64,000 bases of DNA from Arenibacter sp. ARW7G5Y1 (GTDB lineage: Bacteria; Bacteroidota; Bacteroidia; Flavobacteriales; Flavobacteriaceae). The number at the start of each line of letters is the position of its first letter. Within the stretch, counting starts at the first letter, position 1. The translations under genes were made by a program, and so were the position numbers. The notes below the pieces were generated by a model that was not told the DNA's origin, did not search any database, and worked only from the letters and a program-made list of their open reading frames with translations. This document shows positions 9,751 to 20,500 of this stretch, one piece after another. Location: the NCBI RefSeq assembly GCF_003201775.1, contig NZ_QJJZ01000001.1:71233-135232 (forward strand). The letters are read 5' to 3'.

Positions 9751-11334
9751 CTAATGACCATTGAAAATAATGTACATCGCAACCATCACGATAATCAACA
9801 TGATCCATAGAATTTTAACTTTTCTCTTCATTTTGGGCAAAACCCCATAATCCAAGGTATTCGATTTTAAAGAACTTGATTTATCAAGAAGGGAAATAAC
9901 TACGATAAGTATGGATAGGAACACAAAAATATAAAAAGACAGTAGTAGGAAATGTGGCCAAAAACCGTACACTTCGTTGGGGAATACCCAAAGGTACAAC
10001 CCACCTATTCCTAGACTTAATATTGTTCCGAACAATAATATGGCATTGGCTGCACGGGTGGTCGTCTTTGGCCATAATACCCCAAACAGGAATACTACGG
10101 ACATTGGTGGGGCTATAAACCCAAGGACCGATTGAAAAACATCGAACAGGTTGAGGCCCTTGATACTGTTGATTGCCATGGTAATACCAATAGCTATTAC
10201 GGCTCCTGAAATCGTTGCTAGTCGGCCAATTGAAACAATCTTCTTTTGTGTGGCCTGTGGCCTGAATTTTTTCACATAAATATCCATAGTAAATACGGTA
10301 CTCAGTGCATTAAGGGCCGAATCTATAGTACTCACCAAGGCGGCTATAAGTATGGCCATGACCAGACCGATCATCCCGGTTGGGAACAAATTGGTGACCA
10401 TGGTCATATAGGCCTCATCGGGGTCAGTCAAATCAGGGAAAAGAATCAGGCACATGATTCCGGGCAAAATGAAAAGTACGACATCCAATATTTTTAACCA
10501 TCCCGTGAAATTAGCTCCCAATTGGCCTTCACTAATATTTTTTGCGCCCAAGACGGATTGAACCATTGATTGATCCGTACACCAAAACCAAACGCCCATG
10601 ACGGGATATCCCAATACAATGGCTATCCAAGGATAATTGGCATCATCAGCGGGTAGCAATAGGTTCCAAAACCCGGCTGGTGTTTTGTCTATTAAAACTC
10701 CTACTCCACCAACAGCGTTAAGACCTACCAAAGTTAGGGCAAGTGATACTGCAATTAGCAATACCATTTGAAATACATTGGTATAAGCTATAGCTTTTAG
10801 CCCCCCAGCAATGGTAAAAAAGCTTGCGATAATCAGGAGGACAATTACAGAGAAGACCATGGGCAGATCCAAAATCTGTTGGATCAATATACCTCCTGCA
10901 AATAATGTAAGGGACAACCAACTTATTAGAATAGTTACTATAGTGTACCACGCCAGAATGTTTTGTGTACTGTCACCAAATCGCTTTCCCATGAACTCAG
11001 GTAAGGTCTGTACCTTTGACCCCATATACCTTGGAGCAAAAACCACTGCCAACAAGAAAATAAAGATAAAGGCATACCATGCAAAATTGCCGGCCACAAT
11101 CCCTGTTGTATAACCAATACTGGCGGAGGCAATCAACATGGAAGGGCCAACATTGGTTCCCCACATTGTAAATCCTATGCTGGGCCAACCCAATGAATTA
11201 CCCGCTAAAAACAAGTTTTCATCAACAGCCCTTTTTTTTCTAAAACTTACCCAATATCCAATACCAATTAAAGTAAATAGATAAAGTCCTACAACCATAA
11301 AATCTAATGGCTTGAGTAATTCGTGAATCTCCAT
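9751..11334 (-). CDS. sodium/solute symporter (SSS family, SGLT-like)
   Basis: 527 residues with about 13 to 14 hydrophobic helices along the whole length, the typical size for the SSS family. Family-like stretches include the N-terminal LDFMVVGLYLFTLIGIGYW, MWGTNVGPSM in the first repeat and ALVSTIDSALNALSTVFTMD, the sodium-site Ser/Thr region of TM8. It should import a released monosaccharide across the inner membrane with Na+. It sits between the PhyH-like and GH78 genes on the same strand, so the cargo is probably rhamnose, xylose or a uronate; the specificity is inference. Confidence 0.9.
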   Translation of the reverse strand: MEIHELLKPLDFMVVGLYLFTLIGIGYWVSFRKKRAVDENLFLAGNSLGWPSIGFTMWGTNVGPSMLIASASIGYTTGIVAGNFAWYAFIFIFLLAVVFAPRYMGSKVQTLPEFMGKRFGDSTQNILAWYTIVTILISWLSLTLFAGGILIQQILDLPMVFSVIVLLIIASFFTIAGGLKAIAYTNVFQMVLLIAVSLALTLVGLNAVGGVGVLIDKTPAGFWNLLLPADDANYPWIAIVLGYPVMGVWFWCTDQSMVQSVLGAKNISEGQLGANFTGWLKILDVVLFILPGIMCLILFPDLTDPDEAYMTMVTNLFPTGMIGLVMAILIAALVSTIDSALNALSTVFTMDIYVKKFRPQATQKKIVSIGRLATISGAVIAIGITMAINSIKGLNLFDVFQSVLGFIAPPMSVVFLFGVLWPKTTTRAANAILLFGTILSLGIGGLYLWVFPNEVYGFWPHFLLLSFYIFVFLSILIVVISLLDKSSSLKSNTLDYGVLPKMKRKVKILWIMLIIVMVAMYIIFNGH

Positions 11335-11398
11335 GTAATTTGCATTTTTTAATAGCCGTAGGGGACGAAAGATTTAAAAATTGTACCCTGCCAATAAA

Positions 11399-12154
11399 TT
11401 AAACCGATAATTCCTTATTTCTTTCACCATCTTCCACAAAAGGTTCTGCCCAATATAAGGGTGATCCGTCTTTCTTTAAAATAGGTTCGGGAGAATATTG
11501 TAGCAACAAAACCCGTCTTGCCTTGTTGGTACGGTTTGGACCGCTTTTATGAAAACAAGTGCTTGAAAATAGTGCCACATCTCCTGCATTTAGAATGGCC
11601 GGCACCCCTGGATTATCCCCAAAGTAACCTACTTTGTCGTTCGTTTCCGTATCGAGTTTATGATCTATACGGTCTTTAACTCCAGCGTCTTTGTATGGTA
11701 ACAGGTATACCGTACCATTCTCTTCGGTTACATCGTCTAAGGGACACCAAATGGAAAGGTATTGACAATGGTCGAAATCAAGGTAGCCTGAATCTTGGTG
11801 CCAGGAGAATCTAGTTCTCTTGTCCGCACCCTTAACTACAAATTGCTCCAAGAAGAGATATACATTATCACCTAATATTTTTCTTGTAATTTCCTCTAAT
11901 GTCTCACTAAATATGAGGTCTTGCATGGCCTGACTTTCCTTATACCGAAGGGCGATGAAATACCGCCTACCTTTGTGGTTTATCTCATCCATTTCAACCC
12001 CCTTGCGTCCCATTTCTTCATCTTTTTCGAGCATGAATTTTTGGCAATCTTTTCGCAAACGTTCAATTAGTGCCTGAGGAATTATATTCTTTAAGATACA
12101 GAACCCATCTTCCTTGTAATTTTTTAATTGTTCCTCTGATAATATTGTTTTCAT
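11399..12154 (-). CDS. phytanoyl-CoA dioxygenase (PhyH) family Fe(II)/2-oxoglutarate oxygenase
   Basis: 251 residues, no signal peptide, cytoplasmic. The double-stranded beta-helix ligands are visible: the HxD motif in WHQDSGYLD, the distal His in FHKSGPNRTNKARR, and an Arg just after it to hold 2-oxoglutarate. Members hydroxylate small molecules, including methylated or lipid-linked substrates. A PhyH gene within a polysaccharide locus suggests oxidation of a modified sugar, for instance O-demethylation, but nothing in the sequence proves that. It lies between GH31 and the symporter on the same strand. Confidence 0.85.
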   Translation of the reverse strand: MKTILSEEQLKNYKEDGFCILKNIIPQALIERLRKDCQKFMLEKDEEMGRKGVEMDEINHKGRRYFIALRYKESQAMQDLIFSETLEEITRKILGDNVYLFLEQFVVKGADKRTRFSWHQDSGYLDFDHCQYLSIWCPLDDVTEENGTVYLLPYKDAGVKDRIDHKLDTETNDKVGYFGDNPGVPAILNAGDVALFSSTCFHKSGPNRTNKARRVLLLQYSPEPILKKDGSPLYWAEPFVEDGERNKELSV

Positions 12155-12211
12155 TTTTTTGAATTTTAATAATTGATTTAATGTTTGATTATTTAATTTA
12201 TGCTACTTTAC

Positions 12212-14500
12212 TTATTTCCGAATTTCAGGATTCCAAATGTCCCATATCCCATTAAAACCATCATTTATGGTAATCTTAATGGACTTGGCCATATCCATTT
12301 CCCCAGTGTGGGCTATGGAGAATGGATACCATGGTAGTACTGTCCCCTTTTTGACCCATACCGGCATTTCTTCCAAGGGAATTTGGATATCTTTTAACCA
12401 ACACGGACCTGTTTTGTTTTCACCAGTGAAAAAATTGACCCAATCCCCATCGGGTAAGTAAATATCCCTCTGGTTGCTGGATGCCATAACCGGGGCGACC
12501 AGGAAACTGTCTCCAAAATAGTATTGGTCATCTATATGCCAACACATTTTATCCTGTGGATGGTGTAAGGTCAGGGCCCGCAAAACTGGAAATCCGGTCG
12601 AGGTTGTTTTTTTGCTTTGTTCCCATATATAGGGTATTAAGGCATATCTCAATTTCCACCATTTCTTAATGGCGCCCGCGATATTTGGGTAGTGGTATGG
12701 TTCGCGTTTAGAGGTGCCATGATATCTTATATGGGAGGTAAAAACACCAAATTGTGTCCATCGTAAATATAAGTCGTCCGGCACTATAGAGTTCATGAAG
12801 TTGGGCACCCCATGAAAACCTGGCACATCATGGCTCCAAAAACCAAATCCTGAAAGTCCAAGATGGAGCCCCCCCTTCAAAGACCCGGCCATACCGTCCC
12901 ATGAGGCTGCAGCATCACCACCCCAGTGTATAGGATAGCGCTGGCAACCCGCCCAACCTGCTCTGGCCCAAATTAGGGCCTCGCCTGTCATTTCTTCTGT
13001 TACTTCAAAAGCAGCCCTTTGATACAAAAGAGCGTAAAGATTGACCAAATTCTCTGAGGACAGCCCCTTATACTTTGCTTCCATGTGGATTTCTTCCCCA
13101 AAATCAGTCTTTATGCATGCAACCCCTAATTTCAAGAGGTCTCTCAATAGATTTTTGTACCATTCAACTGCTTCGGGATTGGTGAAATCGATAGTGCCAG
13201 CATAATCCAATGTGCTGAAATTGGAACCACTCTGTCGCTCGGACTTTGGCATGACGGCCATAAATAGATTATCCTTGGCTTCCTTGAACTGTTCGGCTTC
13301 GGCACCGATGTAGGGCATTTGCCACAGGCTTAACTTGAACCCCTTATCTGCAAGATTTTTAACGAATCTTTTTGGATTTGGAAAACGTTCTTGATTGAAT
13401 TTCCATTCGCAAAGCCAGTCGGTTTTGAACCATCCCGTATCTAGATGTATTACATCACAGGGATAATCTTCGGTCCTTAATCGATCTGTTATACTGGTTA
13501 CCTCTTCCTCTGAAAAATAAGTCATCCGGCTCATCCATACACCAAAGCTCCATAGCGGAGGCAGACTAGGAAAGCCTGTAAGACAACGATATTGATATAA
13601 AATTCGTTCGGGACTTTTGTCGGCCATTAGGAAAAGATCTAAGGTGTCTGACTTTATACAACCCATTACCGATCTACTGGAGAAGTCGGCAACCGAAAGT
13701 TTAGTATGGGAAGAGGTGTGCATGAATAAGCCGTAACCCTTACTGGAAAGGTAAAAGGGGACATTTTTGTAGGCTCTTCTATTGTTCACACCTTGTCCAT
13801 CCCGATTTCTTAATTCAATGGTTTGTCCGGCAAGATCCAATTTCCGGAAGCGCTCCCCTGTACCGGTAAACTTTTCATCGGCCGCAGCCTGAACAGAGAA
13901 TACTACCTTTTCGGGACGTTCCTGTTTCTCTATTAGAGCAAGACCCAACGCATCCATTCTACCTGGAAAGAACTGATCAAAGGCACTAAGTTCAATTTTC
14001 GTTTCACCATCTGGATAAAAAAGAATCTGAAAACTATTTTGGGGTGGTGGAAGTAGGTCGCTCCAATAATCTATTTCGGGATCCTGTAGCAAAATCACAG
14101 CTCTAACGCTATCTTGACTATCGCGTATTATCCAACGATCTGTTAACACTTCGTATTTCAAAGAGGAAGCTGTGACTGAATCGTCAAAATACAGCATTGG
14201 GGAATTCAAAAATACACCTTCTCCAAAATCGAGCCCCATTCTTAAAATACCGCTATTATAGCATCTGAGAATCAGTTTGTGGTTTTTGAGGCTTACGTTC
14301 ATTTCCGGTTCCATTTCCATTATTGGCTTTTGAAGCCTAAATGGAAGTGTTAAGACAATGTCCGTTCCTGATTGTTCAATATGTACAGGTCGCTCTGCCC
14401 TCCATAGTCTTTGAGCATTATCGGAACTCCCGTTTGTTGGATCGAAATCCAAGAAATCATAAAGATGAAAATCAGTTCTATTCATAATATTCGGATGCAT
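12212..14500 (-). CDS. GH31 alpha-glycosidase, probable alpha-xylosidase
   Basis: 762 residues without a clear signal peptide. The N-terminal beta-sandwich contains FTGTGERFRKLDLAGQ. The barrel has DVIHLDTGWF, the nucleophile Asp466 in IKTDFGE, and WARAGWAGCQRYP followed by WSHDVPGF, where the acid/base is expected. The KTDFGE form of the nucleophile motif is that of YicI-type alpha-xylosidases rather than starch-type alpha-glucosidases. It probably acts in the cytoplasm or periplasm on xylose-containing oligosaccharides from the locus. Substrate specificity remains inference. Confidence 0.88.
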   Translation of the reverse strand: MHPNIMNRTDFHLYDFLDFDPTNGSSDNAQRLWRAERPVHIEQSGTDIVLTLPFRLQKPIMEMEPEMNVSLKNHKLILRCYNSGILRMGLDFGEGVFLNSPMLYFDDSVTASSLKYEVLTDRWIIRDSQDSVRAVILLQDPEIDYWSDLLPPPQNSFQILFYPDGETKIELSAFDQFFPGRMDALGLALIEKQERPEKVVFSVQAAADEKFTGTGERFRKLDLAGQTIELRNRDGQGVNNRRAYKNVPFYLSSKGYGLFMHTSSHTKLSVADFSSRSVMGCIKSDTLDLFLMADKSPERILYQYRCLTGFPSLPPLWSFGVWMSRMTYFSEEEVTSITDRLRTEDYPCDVIHLDTGWFKTDWLCEWKFNQERFPNPKRFVKNLADKGFKLSLWQMPYIGAEAEQFKEAKDNLFMAVMPKSERQSGSNFSTLDYAGTIDFTNPEAVEWYKNLLRDLLKLGVACIKTDFGEEIHMEAKYKGLSSENLVNLYALLYQRAAFEVTEEMTGEALIWARAGWAGCQRYPIHWGGDAAASWDGMAGSLKGGLHLGLSGFGFWSHDVPGFHGVPNFMNSIVPDDLYLRWTQFGVFTSHIRYHGTSKREPYHYPNIAGAIKKWWKLRYALIPYIWEQSKKTTSTGFPVLRALTLHHPQDKMCWHIDDQYYFGDSFLVAPVMASSNQRDIYLPDGDWVNFFTGENKTGPCWLKDIQIPLEEMPVWVKKGTVLPWYPFSIAHTGEMDMAKSIKITINDGFNGIWDIWNPEIRK

Positions 14501-14525
14501 TATATATCTTGAAAGGGTTTAGCTC

Positions 14526-15320
14526 TTATAAGCGCTCTTCTTGCTTTTCGGTTATTTTATTGAAAAACACCCATGTTTCGTTACGTTTGGTACCTTTAAT
14601 CCCTGTCTGATATTTAGCCATCAACGCATTCCATTCGTCCATCCTTGGATTATTCTCACTTGTTTTGGGGTTCAATTCTTTCAGGTTTTTTCCCTTGGGA
14701 ATACTGATTGCCAAAAGCAATTGTTTTCCATTTCTAAATACCAGAAGTTGTTGAAAATCGGCATTACAAAAACCATTGGCTACTTCTGGCCATTTTTCAA
14801 ATTGTGTGCTGTGGTACTTCATATATTCTTCTTGTAATATAGGATCCTGCACCAATTGTGCAGTGAGTAGAATATGCTCCCATTCCGTGGCCAACACAGT
14901 GTCCGGACAGTTTTTAGATTTCATGAAACTGTAGAAAGGAGTTTCATAAACTTTTAATCGAGCTTTTGGATAGGCCTGGAACAACTGTGCTTTTAGATCT
15001 TCCACATTACTAATTTGGCCATATATTACCCAATGTTTTTTCCATTTGTAAACCTCTACCTTATTGGTACCGGTCTTATTTATAATAAATTGAATTTTTT
15101 CGATATCGAAGGAGCGACCCATTAATTCGATAGCAGAAAATTTGGCGGCATTCTTCTGTATATTGTTTATAATGTTCTGATCTTTAAATATGGAACCCAC
15201 GGTGTTTTGTAAATATATTTGGGAAGGTTTGTTTTTTTCATGTGCACCAAAAAGGGACATTGACCATATGATTAAGTAGGCGGATAAAAGCAATTTTATT
15301 TTAACAATATGTTTTTTCAT
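14526..15320 (-). CDS. exported L-rhamnose mutarotase-like protein with two RhaM-like halves
   Basis: 264 residues with an N-terminal signal peptide ending near SLFGAHE. Ordinary RhaM proteins are cytoplasmic and near 104 residues. Here the C-terminal half (about 135-260) shows the RhaM pattern: EEYMKYHSTQFEKWPEV, QQLLVFRNGKQLLL, then WNALMAKYQTGI and ETWVFF. The N-terminal half (about 35-130) appears to be a second, weaker copy with VYKWKKHWVIYGQI. The family interconverts the anomers of L-rhamnose. Together with the GH78 enzyme it marks rhamnose as a product. Export of a mutarotase is unusual. Confidence 0.72.
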   Translation of the reverse strand: MKKHIVKIKLLLSAYLIIWSMSLFGAHEKNKPSQIYLQNTVGSIFKDQNIINNIQKNAAKFSAIELMGRSFDIEKIQFIINKTGTNKVEVYKWKKHWVIYGQISNVEDLKAQLFQAYPKARLKVYETPFYSFMKSKNCPDTVLATEWEHILLTAQLVQDPILQEEYMKYHSTQFEKWPEVANGFCNADFQQLLVFRNGKQLLLAISIPKGKNLKELNPKTSENNPRMDEWNALMAKYQTGIKGTKRNETWVFFNKITEKQEERL

Positions 15321-15499
15321 ATGGGATTTTGGTAATTAACTAGAAAATAGACAGTTGTGTACTTTTCTTTTCTGTTATACTAATTTTTTCTTATAAGTTT
15401 AAACTTTAGCTTTGGCGCATATTTGTACTGTGACCGATTTTGTCATTTCCGATCTCTATAATCAGAGTATAAGATTGAATATTGGGAATAATTTTTGTA

Positions 15500-17467
15500 T
15501 CAATGAAATATATCCCTCTCTTTAAATTCTTTAGGGTGAATGTAGATTCTTTCAGGTTCCGTAATTGGAATAATATCTGCAAATTCCTTCTCAATGCCTG
15601 AATTATTGATAATCTCCAATGCTTCTCCCGAGAAATCATCTTCTCTAAAGGAGTGGGTGGCTTCAATGATATTATTGGTACCATTATTCATTAGCAAATT
15701 ATTTTTTACATAGTTCTGCCGGGCAATAATGTCATGGCACCTTTTTGTCCAAAGATGCAACCACATCCATTTGTAGCTAGGATTGCTCACCACGTTTCGG
15801 GTAATGGTCCAATAGGCAGATCCATCATCAGGGTAAATACTGCGGGGCCCGTTGAAAATGTAATTGCCTTCAATGGTCGAATTTGGTTGTTCCCCTAGTA
15901 CATAAATAATGCCTCCATCGTCCAATACCTGATGCGTGTTTCCAGCTTTATTGAACCTTATGTGATTGTTTCCGGCAACGGTAGAGGGAGGAATTTCTGC
16001 ATTGCCCCACCACCAACCACAAGTAATGGCGCCATATGGGGTAAAGGCAATGTCATTATGCTCAATGTTCACATTAGAAACGAAAAATGAGGTAATGCTC
16101 TCAACTTGCCTAAAATCTAGACTAACGTTTCTGATGTAATTATTGGAAACTGAAATCTTTTCACAAAGTCCCTCTATCCCTGGCCCATAGAGGTCTCCAT
16201 CCCCTATCTTATAATGTTGTGGATGACCAATGTTAACAGCATTTCCCAACATATTATTAAAGTAGTTCCCTATCACTTCACTGTTTTTCACATCGTTGAC
16301 CAGGTTAATGGCTATGGCAGAACCAATATTTTCAAATCTATTTCGAAAGAATCCGATATGCTCGGCATTTTTAACTTCCACGGCCCCAGTGGGCACGTCG
16401 GTGCTATTGTATTCGGTAGGATGCCAGTTGCCTCCGGGAACATATTTTACGGCCAGCCCTAGACTTTGGATTCCGGCAAAACCATGGGAACCTGCTACCG
16501 TCATCAATGGCCAGTCGTCATGCGAAAAGGTAATTCCTTCGAACCTAATATTTTTGGCTTTAGATTTTGTAGAAGACCCCTTTATTTTTATTAGCCCTTC
16601 CGATGTCGGTGCAATTACCTCAACTTTTGACATGTCTTCGCCAGAGTTGTAATAGTATAGTGTTTTGGAAGTCTTGTCAAAGTAAAATTCCCCAGGGTTA
16701 TCCAATAACTCCATGGCATTTCTGATGATAAAATTCTTTTTATAGTTGATTTTTCCGGCCCAGGCCATATTAGTGGCAATGGCTCCATATGGTTGTTGTA
16801 ATTTGATTACCGTGGTATCTCCAAATTTTTCTATTTCCCTTGCACAGAGTATTTTCTCTGTCCATATATTAAATTGTACAAGTTCAATGTCATCGGGATT
16901 ATTATAGTTGCCCACGGCGGAGGAAGCAAATTTTATACCGTCTATGCCCAATCCGGAACCAAAGGTCCAATCCTCATTTCCGGTTATCCCAAAAGTTCCC
17001 CAATCACCTAAGCCAGGAAGTGGAACCTCTGTTCCGGCCATTCGCATACGTACTCCGTTAACAAAAAGGGAGCGTAATTTGGTTGTGCGATCTAAAGGGG
17101 CTTTATATAAATTTCCATCTACTTTTTCCCAGCCCGTCACCTTGGTTCCCCCGCTTAATAGGGGTGTGGTATTCTTATAAGCCCTGAAAATAACGTTGAA
17201 TCCATTTTTCCCTGAATGTTTTTCAGTCAAAAGGATTGGATCCGAAATTCGATGGGTACCGTTATGTAGATACACTATAATATCAGACTTCATCTTTTTA
17301 CTGATTTTGGTCACCGCATCAACTCCTTGCTGCAGTGTTTTAAAAGGTTTTTCAAGGGAACCATCACCCTTATCGGTAACTGACGGATTTACGTGTATTT
17401 CCTGTTGTGATCGCACTGTGAAAACAACGGAAATCAGTAATAAAGTCAATAAAAGAGTGTTTTTCAT
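15500..17467 (-). CDS. right-handed parallel beta-helix enzyme, GH141-like
   Basis: 655 residues with a signal peptide (MKNTLLLTLLLISVVF, cleavage near RSQQ). The N-terminus has the layout KTLQQGVDAV, LHNGTHRI, then YKNTTPLLSGGTKVTGW, as seen in GH141 proteins, whose known members include an alpha-L-fucosidase and a xylanase. Residues of about 290-600 form beta-helix coils such as NIRFEGITFSHDDWPL and HIGFFRNRFENIGSAI, with DDGGIIY near the end. Pectate-lyase-type activity is a possible alternative given the fold. It follows the ASPIC/UnbV gene with a short gap. Confidence 0.68.
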   Translation of the reverse strand: MKNTLLLTLLLISVVFTVRSQQEIHVNPSVTDKGDGSLEKPFKTLQQGVDAVTKISKKMKSDIIVYLHNGTHRISDPILLTEKHSGKNGFNVIFRAYKNTTPLLSGGTKVTGWEKVDGNLYKAPLDRTTKLRSLFVNGVRMRMAGTEVPLPGLGDWGTFGITGNEDWTFGSGLGIDGIKFASSAVGNYNNPDDIELVQFNIWTEKILCAREIEKFGDTTVIKLQQPYGAIATNMAWAGKINYKKNFIIRNAMELLDNPGEFYFDKTSKTLYYYNSGEDMSKVEVIAPTSEGLIKIKGSSTKSKAKNIRFEGITFSHDDWPLMTVAGSHGFAGIQSLGLAVKYVPGGNWHPTEYNSTDVPTGAVEVKNAEHIGFFRNRFENIGSAIAINLVNDVKNSEVIGNYFNNMLGNAVNIGHPQHYKIGDGDLYGPGIEGLCEKISVSNNYIRNVSLDFRQVESITSFFVSNVNIEHNDIAFTPYGAITCGWWWGNAEIPPSTVAGNNHIRFNKAGNTHQVLDDGGIIYVLGEQPNSTIEGNYIFNGPRSIYPDDGSAYWTITRNVVSNPSYKWMWLHLWTKRCHDIIARQNYVKNNLLMNNGTNNIIEATHSFREDDFSGEALEIINNSGIEKEFADIIPITEPERIYIHPKEFKERDIFH

Positions 17468-17523
17468 TTCTTACATTTTAAATGTTCCTATTCCTATTTT
17501 TTTATTTACAGCAGGCATTGGGA

Positions 17524-20500
17524 TTATTGAGCAACGCCCAATAATCGAACAAAATCATTGTTAGCAGCTATCAAAAGGCCTTTCTTGGGGTTTTTGTTTT
17601 TTCCTATGATAATCGATTTCATTTTTTTTACATCACCGGGAATATGTAATCCTGAAGTATAATTCTTTATGGGTTCGAAATTCCCAGATCCATCTCCTTT
17701 CAAAAACAAGCCAGTTCCTGCATCATTGCGCGGAGTTTCCACTTCGGAATTAAATAGGTTTCCTGCTATCACCAGGTCATTTAATCCATCTCCATCAAAG
17801 TCGTCATAAAGGGAGCCAAAAACTGAAGACACCTGAGCCTCCAAGGGCATTTTTTTAAGTTCAAAACCATCACTTTTGTTTATAAGAATACTGTTTGAAA
17901 ATGTATGGGCAAGGTAATGTGTTGCTTTCTCCAACGATTGTCTATCGTATACGTCTTCTAAGGTCGCCGCGGCAAAGGAAGTGTAATCTTTGAATTTTTT
18001 CTTTAAGGAAGGTATTTGCTGGGTAGAACATTCCTTGCCCCTTAAAGGGAAAAGTGTATCATTTTGATAAAAACTTAGCACTATGTCAAGCTCCCCATTG
18101 TTATCGAAATCACTGGAATATAGATTGAATGGAGCCCTTGGCTTTGCTTTGTATTTATAATTTTCCCCTAGGTTGCCCAAAACATAGTCCAATACCCCAT
18201 CATTGTTTATATCGGCCTCTGAAATGGAAAACCACCAACCATTGCTTTTTTCCAGAATTGGGTCACCTTCTACTTTAACAAGTTTGCCCGCCTTGTTCTG
18301 AAATACAGTAATAGGCATCCATTCTCCTACGAGAATCAAATCCTGCGTTCCGTCATTATTCTGATCGGACCACAAAGCGTCTGTAACCATACCTGGATAT
18401 TCCAGCTCAGGTCCATGGGTAGATGTTATATCCTTAAAATTACCATTTACATTTTCGAGCAAGTAACTACGTCCAGACCGTGGATATTGCCCTGGTAGCA
18501 AACGGCCTCCAACAAATAGGTCCAAATCGCCATCTTTATCAAAATCATTGGCTTTTACGACACCTCCACTGGAAGTCATAATGGGCAATGCCGTTTTTGA
18601 CCTACTTAACTGGCCCTTCCCGTCATTGAGATACAACCGATCTTGGTAATACATATCGCCTATGGGCATTTCATTGCCACCACTTACCACATAGAGATCT
18701 TGGTCGCCATCGTTGTCGGCATCAAAAAAAAGGGCATCTATATCCTCTTGAAATTTGTCATCAACCATTGCTTTTTGGTACAACTTGCTAAAGGTCTCAT
18801 CGTTGTTTTGAAGATATATGGCCCCTTCATAACCCTTGGCACCGCCTATAAAGAAATCTTGTAATCCATCATTATTAATATCACCTACGGCTAGGGCGGG
18901 TCCAAAAGTGGACATTTTGTGCGGTAGAAGAACTTCTCTTTCAAAATCATCAAATCCGTTTTCCATATGCTCATGTACTATTCCGCTTTCCACAGTTCTA
19001 TCAAAAAAGATAGTATTGTTATCTGTTGTTTGTTTGGGAGTGGGCATTATTGCATCTTGGTAATCCAAAACTACCAACTGGTCTGATTCAAGGTTCCTTA
19101 GTTCTGATATTTTGCCATCTGGCCAATTCACCTGTAAAAGATCTATTTTGGCATTTTTGCCCAGTCCAAAATGTAGATTGTGATCAATACTCGATTGATA
19201 GCCACGAGTAACCTGTTGCTCCAAGAATTGTTTACCGTCAGCCGATTGTAGCATTACTTTTGCACCAATAGCATTTAGATTTTGGTGTTTGCCTTTCAAT
19301 TGGACCGTTAAATATCGATTATCGGTCAATTTAGAAGCATTATTTTTGTAAATATGAGCCACCTCGTCAATATTATTGACAATTAAATCCATATCGCCGT
19401 CATTGTCCAAATCGGCATAGGCGGCCCCATTGGAATAGGAGGGTAACTGTACGCCCCACAGGTCGTTCATCTTTTCAAAATGTAGACCATTGGTATTTTT
19501 ATAAACTGGGTTTACCGCTATTTCCGGTGGTATGAAGCCAAGGATTTCCTTGACCAAGGTTGGTATGTCTGGCTGAATTTTATTCATTTCAGTTTGAATC
19601 CTTTCCCTTCTATAGTTGTCGTAATCCTTATTGTTTGTATTTTTTCTTATACCGTTGGTTACAAATAAGTCCTTATATCCATCATTATCGAGATCAACAA
19701 ATAGGGGTGCCCAACTCCAATCGGTACTTGACAAACCTGCCATTGGTGCAATATCCGAAAAGGTTCCGTTGCCATTGTTGAGCTGAAGTGTATTGCGCAT
19801 GTACTGATAATGTCCTCCTACCCTGGTCAATACTTCAAAGGCTTTTGGGTTCATGGAGGCCATATTCGTTTTGCTACCAAAATTGGTTGAAGATTTCATA
19901 TCTACCACAAAAAGGTCTTGCCACCCGTCATTGTCTATATCAGCCATATCCACGCCCATTGAAGAGGAGGAGATATGGTTCATGGCTTGTAATGCATCTT
20001 CTTTTAACTTGCCATCGCCCAAATTTCGATATAAAAAATCGCGACCCAAAAAATCGTTGCATACGTAAATATCGGGTATTCCATTATTGCTCAAATCACC
20101 AATGGCAATACCAAGGCCATCTCCCAACACGGACTGATCGATGCCTAGGGATGCTCCTATCTCCGTATAATATCCATCATCATTTCTATACAGCTTGTCC
20201 GCAGTGTCAGTATCGTTTTCATACGCAGCTATCGGTTTGGAAAGTTCCCTAACAGGGTCCACTGCATGATTAAGCAAGTACATATCAAGGTCACCATCCT
20301 GATCGTAATCAAAAAATGAGGACTGAATGGAGTTGGCACTATCATTTAATCCATATTCCTTGGCTTTCTCTGTAAATGTATGGTCACCATTGTTTACATA
20401 TAAAAGGTTGGTTCTAAGTTGCGGTTGCAACCTTCCCGATCGGCATAGGTAGATATCTAAAAATCCATCTTGATTTATATCAACCATGGTAACACCCGTT

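Noticed and set aside
15406-15684. 92-codon minus-strand frame overlapping the GH141-like gene
   Set aside because: It overlaps the 3' end of a clear gene in another frame and resembles no protein.
19788-20252. 154-codon plus-strand frame
   Set aside because: It lies wholly antisense to the well-supported ASPIC/UnbV gene and reflects its repeat composition.
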